NCBI GenBank assembly: GCA_963709775.1
Contig: CAVPXS010000009.1
Location: 121,880-185,879 of the forward strand
From: Salinimicrobium sp963709775
GTDB lineage: Bacteria > Bacteroidota > Bacteroidia > Flavobacteriales > Flavobacteriaceae
Reading direction: 5' to 3'
DNA length: 64,000 nt
A program made the position numbers and the translations under genes. Of this stretch, positions 63,744-64,000 are shown piece after piece. How positions within the stretch are numbered: the stretch's first letter is position 1; every line of letters starts with the position of its first letter. The notes under the pieces were generated by a model. That model made no database searches. It worked only from the letters and a program-made list of their open reading frames with translations, and was not told where the DNA came from.

Positions 63744-64000
63744 CTAAACTAATTTCGAAAGATGCTTATCCTTTATAAGATCCGCGACTTTTTCAATATA
63801 TGTCTGCCCCACGTCTTGTTCTTCCTTTAAGACATATTCAAGCATATTACCGTCACCACGATTTAAGTCAGTTAATGAGTTCCACAAATTAAATTCAAAT
63901 CCGTAATCAACAGGATGGGAACTATTTTCAATCCGCACAGTTTTTTTCTTTTTCAAATTCTTGTACTCAACGGTGTCCGAAATCGTGGCTCCGTTATTCA
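63744..64000 (-). CDS. Cassette 9: partial unknown gene
   Basis: The frame ends at 63744 (LIKDKHLSKLV, stop) and stays open to the window edge through TVRIENSSHPVDYGFEFNLW. The internal TTG at 63956 is only where an in-window start codon occurs; the true start is beyond 64000. It is lysine-rich with an acidic C-terminus. The family is not recognised. It is followed by site i after 39 bp. Confidence 0.6.
   Translation of the reverse strand, partial: NNGATISDTVEYKNLKKKKTVRIENSSHPVDYGFEFNLWNSLTDLNRGDGNMLEYVLKEEQDVGQTYIEKVADLIKDKHLSKLV

Larger units (their letters stand above)
53394..64000 (-). mobile_element. Integron gene-cassette array without visible integrase (CALIN)
   Basis: Nine attC-like sites separate single- or two-gene cassettes, all coding on the minus strand. 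Read on that strand, sites open with (n)AACAA and close with GGGACGTTRRRY-like ends, the classic attC polarity with each site downstream of its gene. Most cassettes begin with bases that pair with the bases opening their own attC (10/10, 10/10, 9/10, 9/10 and two 8/10 matches). The two outer ends share AACGTCCCG and CGTTGTTA cores, and the variable middle differs by site. No tyrosine-recombinase-like gene occurs in the window. The array continues past the right edge, where the attI end should be. Confidence 0.85.

Noticed and set aside
53394..64000. CRISPR array or insertion-sequence cluster as an explanation of the repeats
   Set aside because: Repeats are 80-155 bp, spaced by whole genes, with end complementarity across cassettes; there are no short regular spacers and no transposase.

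Overview
The window looks like a chromosome segment of a marine or saline-soil member of the Flavobacteriaceae (Bacteroidota), near Gramella/Salegentibacter/Salinimicrobium. This rests on the protein families (DUF6952, DUF6090, PE-Lig-Pol LigD, LptF/LptG-type permease, DsbD, GH3), on TAnnTTTG-type -7 promoter elements upstream of several genes, and on the scarcity of Shine-Dalgarno motifs. The genus is inferred from family flavour, not from a marker gene.

Positions 1-53,170 are ordinary host chromosome. In order they hold: dsbD-tilS (-); pabB with a flavin reductase (-); a DEAD-box helicase, a PAS histidine kinase and a GH3-family protein (+); a TlpA-like thioredoxin (-); an M3 peptidase lipoprotein (+); a phytoene-dehydrogenase-like oxidase with an SDR (-); small membrane or basic proteins around a MATE exporter; lpd (-); an Lrp-type regulator divergent from methionine gamma-lyase; deoC-deoD; nhaC; an oxidative-stress cluster (peroxiredoxin, thioredoxin, DUF6952, then tpx-dgkA); ftsK-lolA-lptF/G-ribB; the Ku/LigD end-joining operon (-); redox enzymes (SDR, flavodoxin-like, Old Yellow Enzyme); xseA-xseB; a GAF histidine kinase; an aldose sugar dehydrogenase with xth; a zinc-type CDF exporter; a LuxR-type regulator; and an APC permease fused to Usp domains.

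Positions 53,394-64,000 are different. This is an integron-type gene-cassette array with no integrase in view (CALIN). Nine attC-like sites, about 80-155 bp each, separate nine AT-rich cassettes, all read on the minus strand. Cassette ends show the expected pairing: the first bases of a cassette are the reverse complement of the bases that open its own attC, for example 10 of 10 in the cassettes bounded by 54,408/55,283 and 61,684/62,592. Cargo: a DUF6090 membrane protein, a bestrophin-like DUF4239 protein, two alpha/beta hydrolases, a ChaN/EreA-like lipoprotein, a TlpA-like thioredoxin lipoprotein with a second lipoprotein, a four-helix membrane protein, an esterase-D-like protein and a partial gene. 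The array runs off the right edge; attI and any integrase should lie beyond 64,000.

A second window-wide feature is eight single-base +1 frameshifts in otherwise intact genes (dsbD, PAS kinase twice, M3 peptidase, methionine gamma-lyase, nhaC, ligD, a cassette lipoprotein). All eight are insertions, which points to a sequencing or consensus bias rather than eight real pseudogenes. No rRNA, tRNA, CRISPR array or insertion sequence was recognised.
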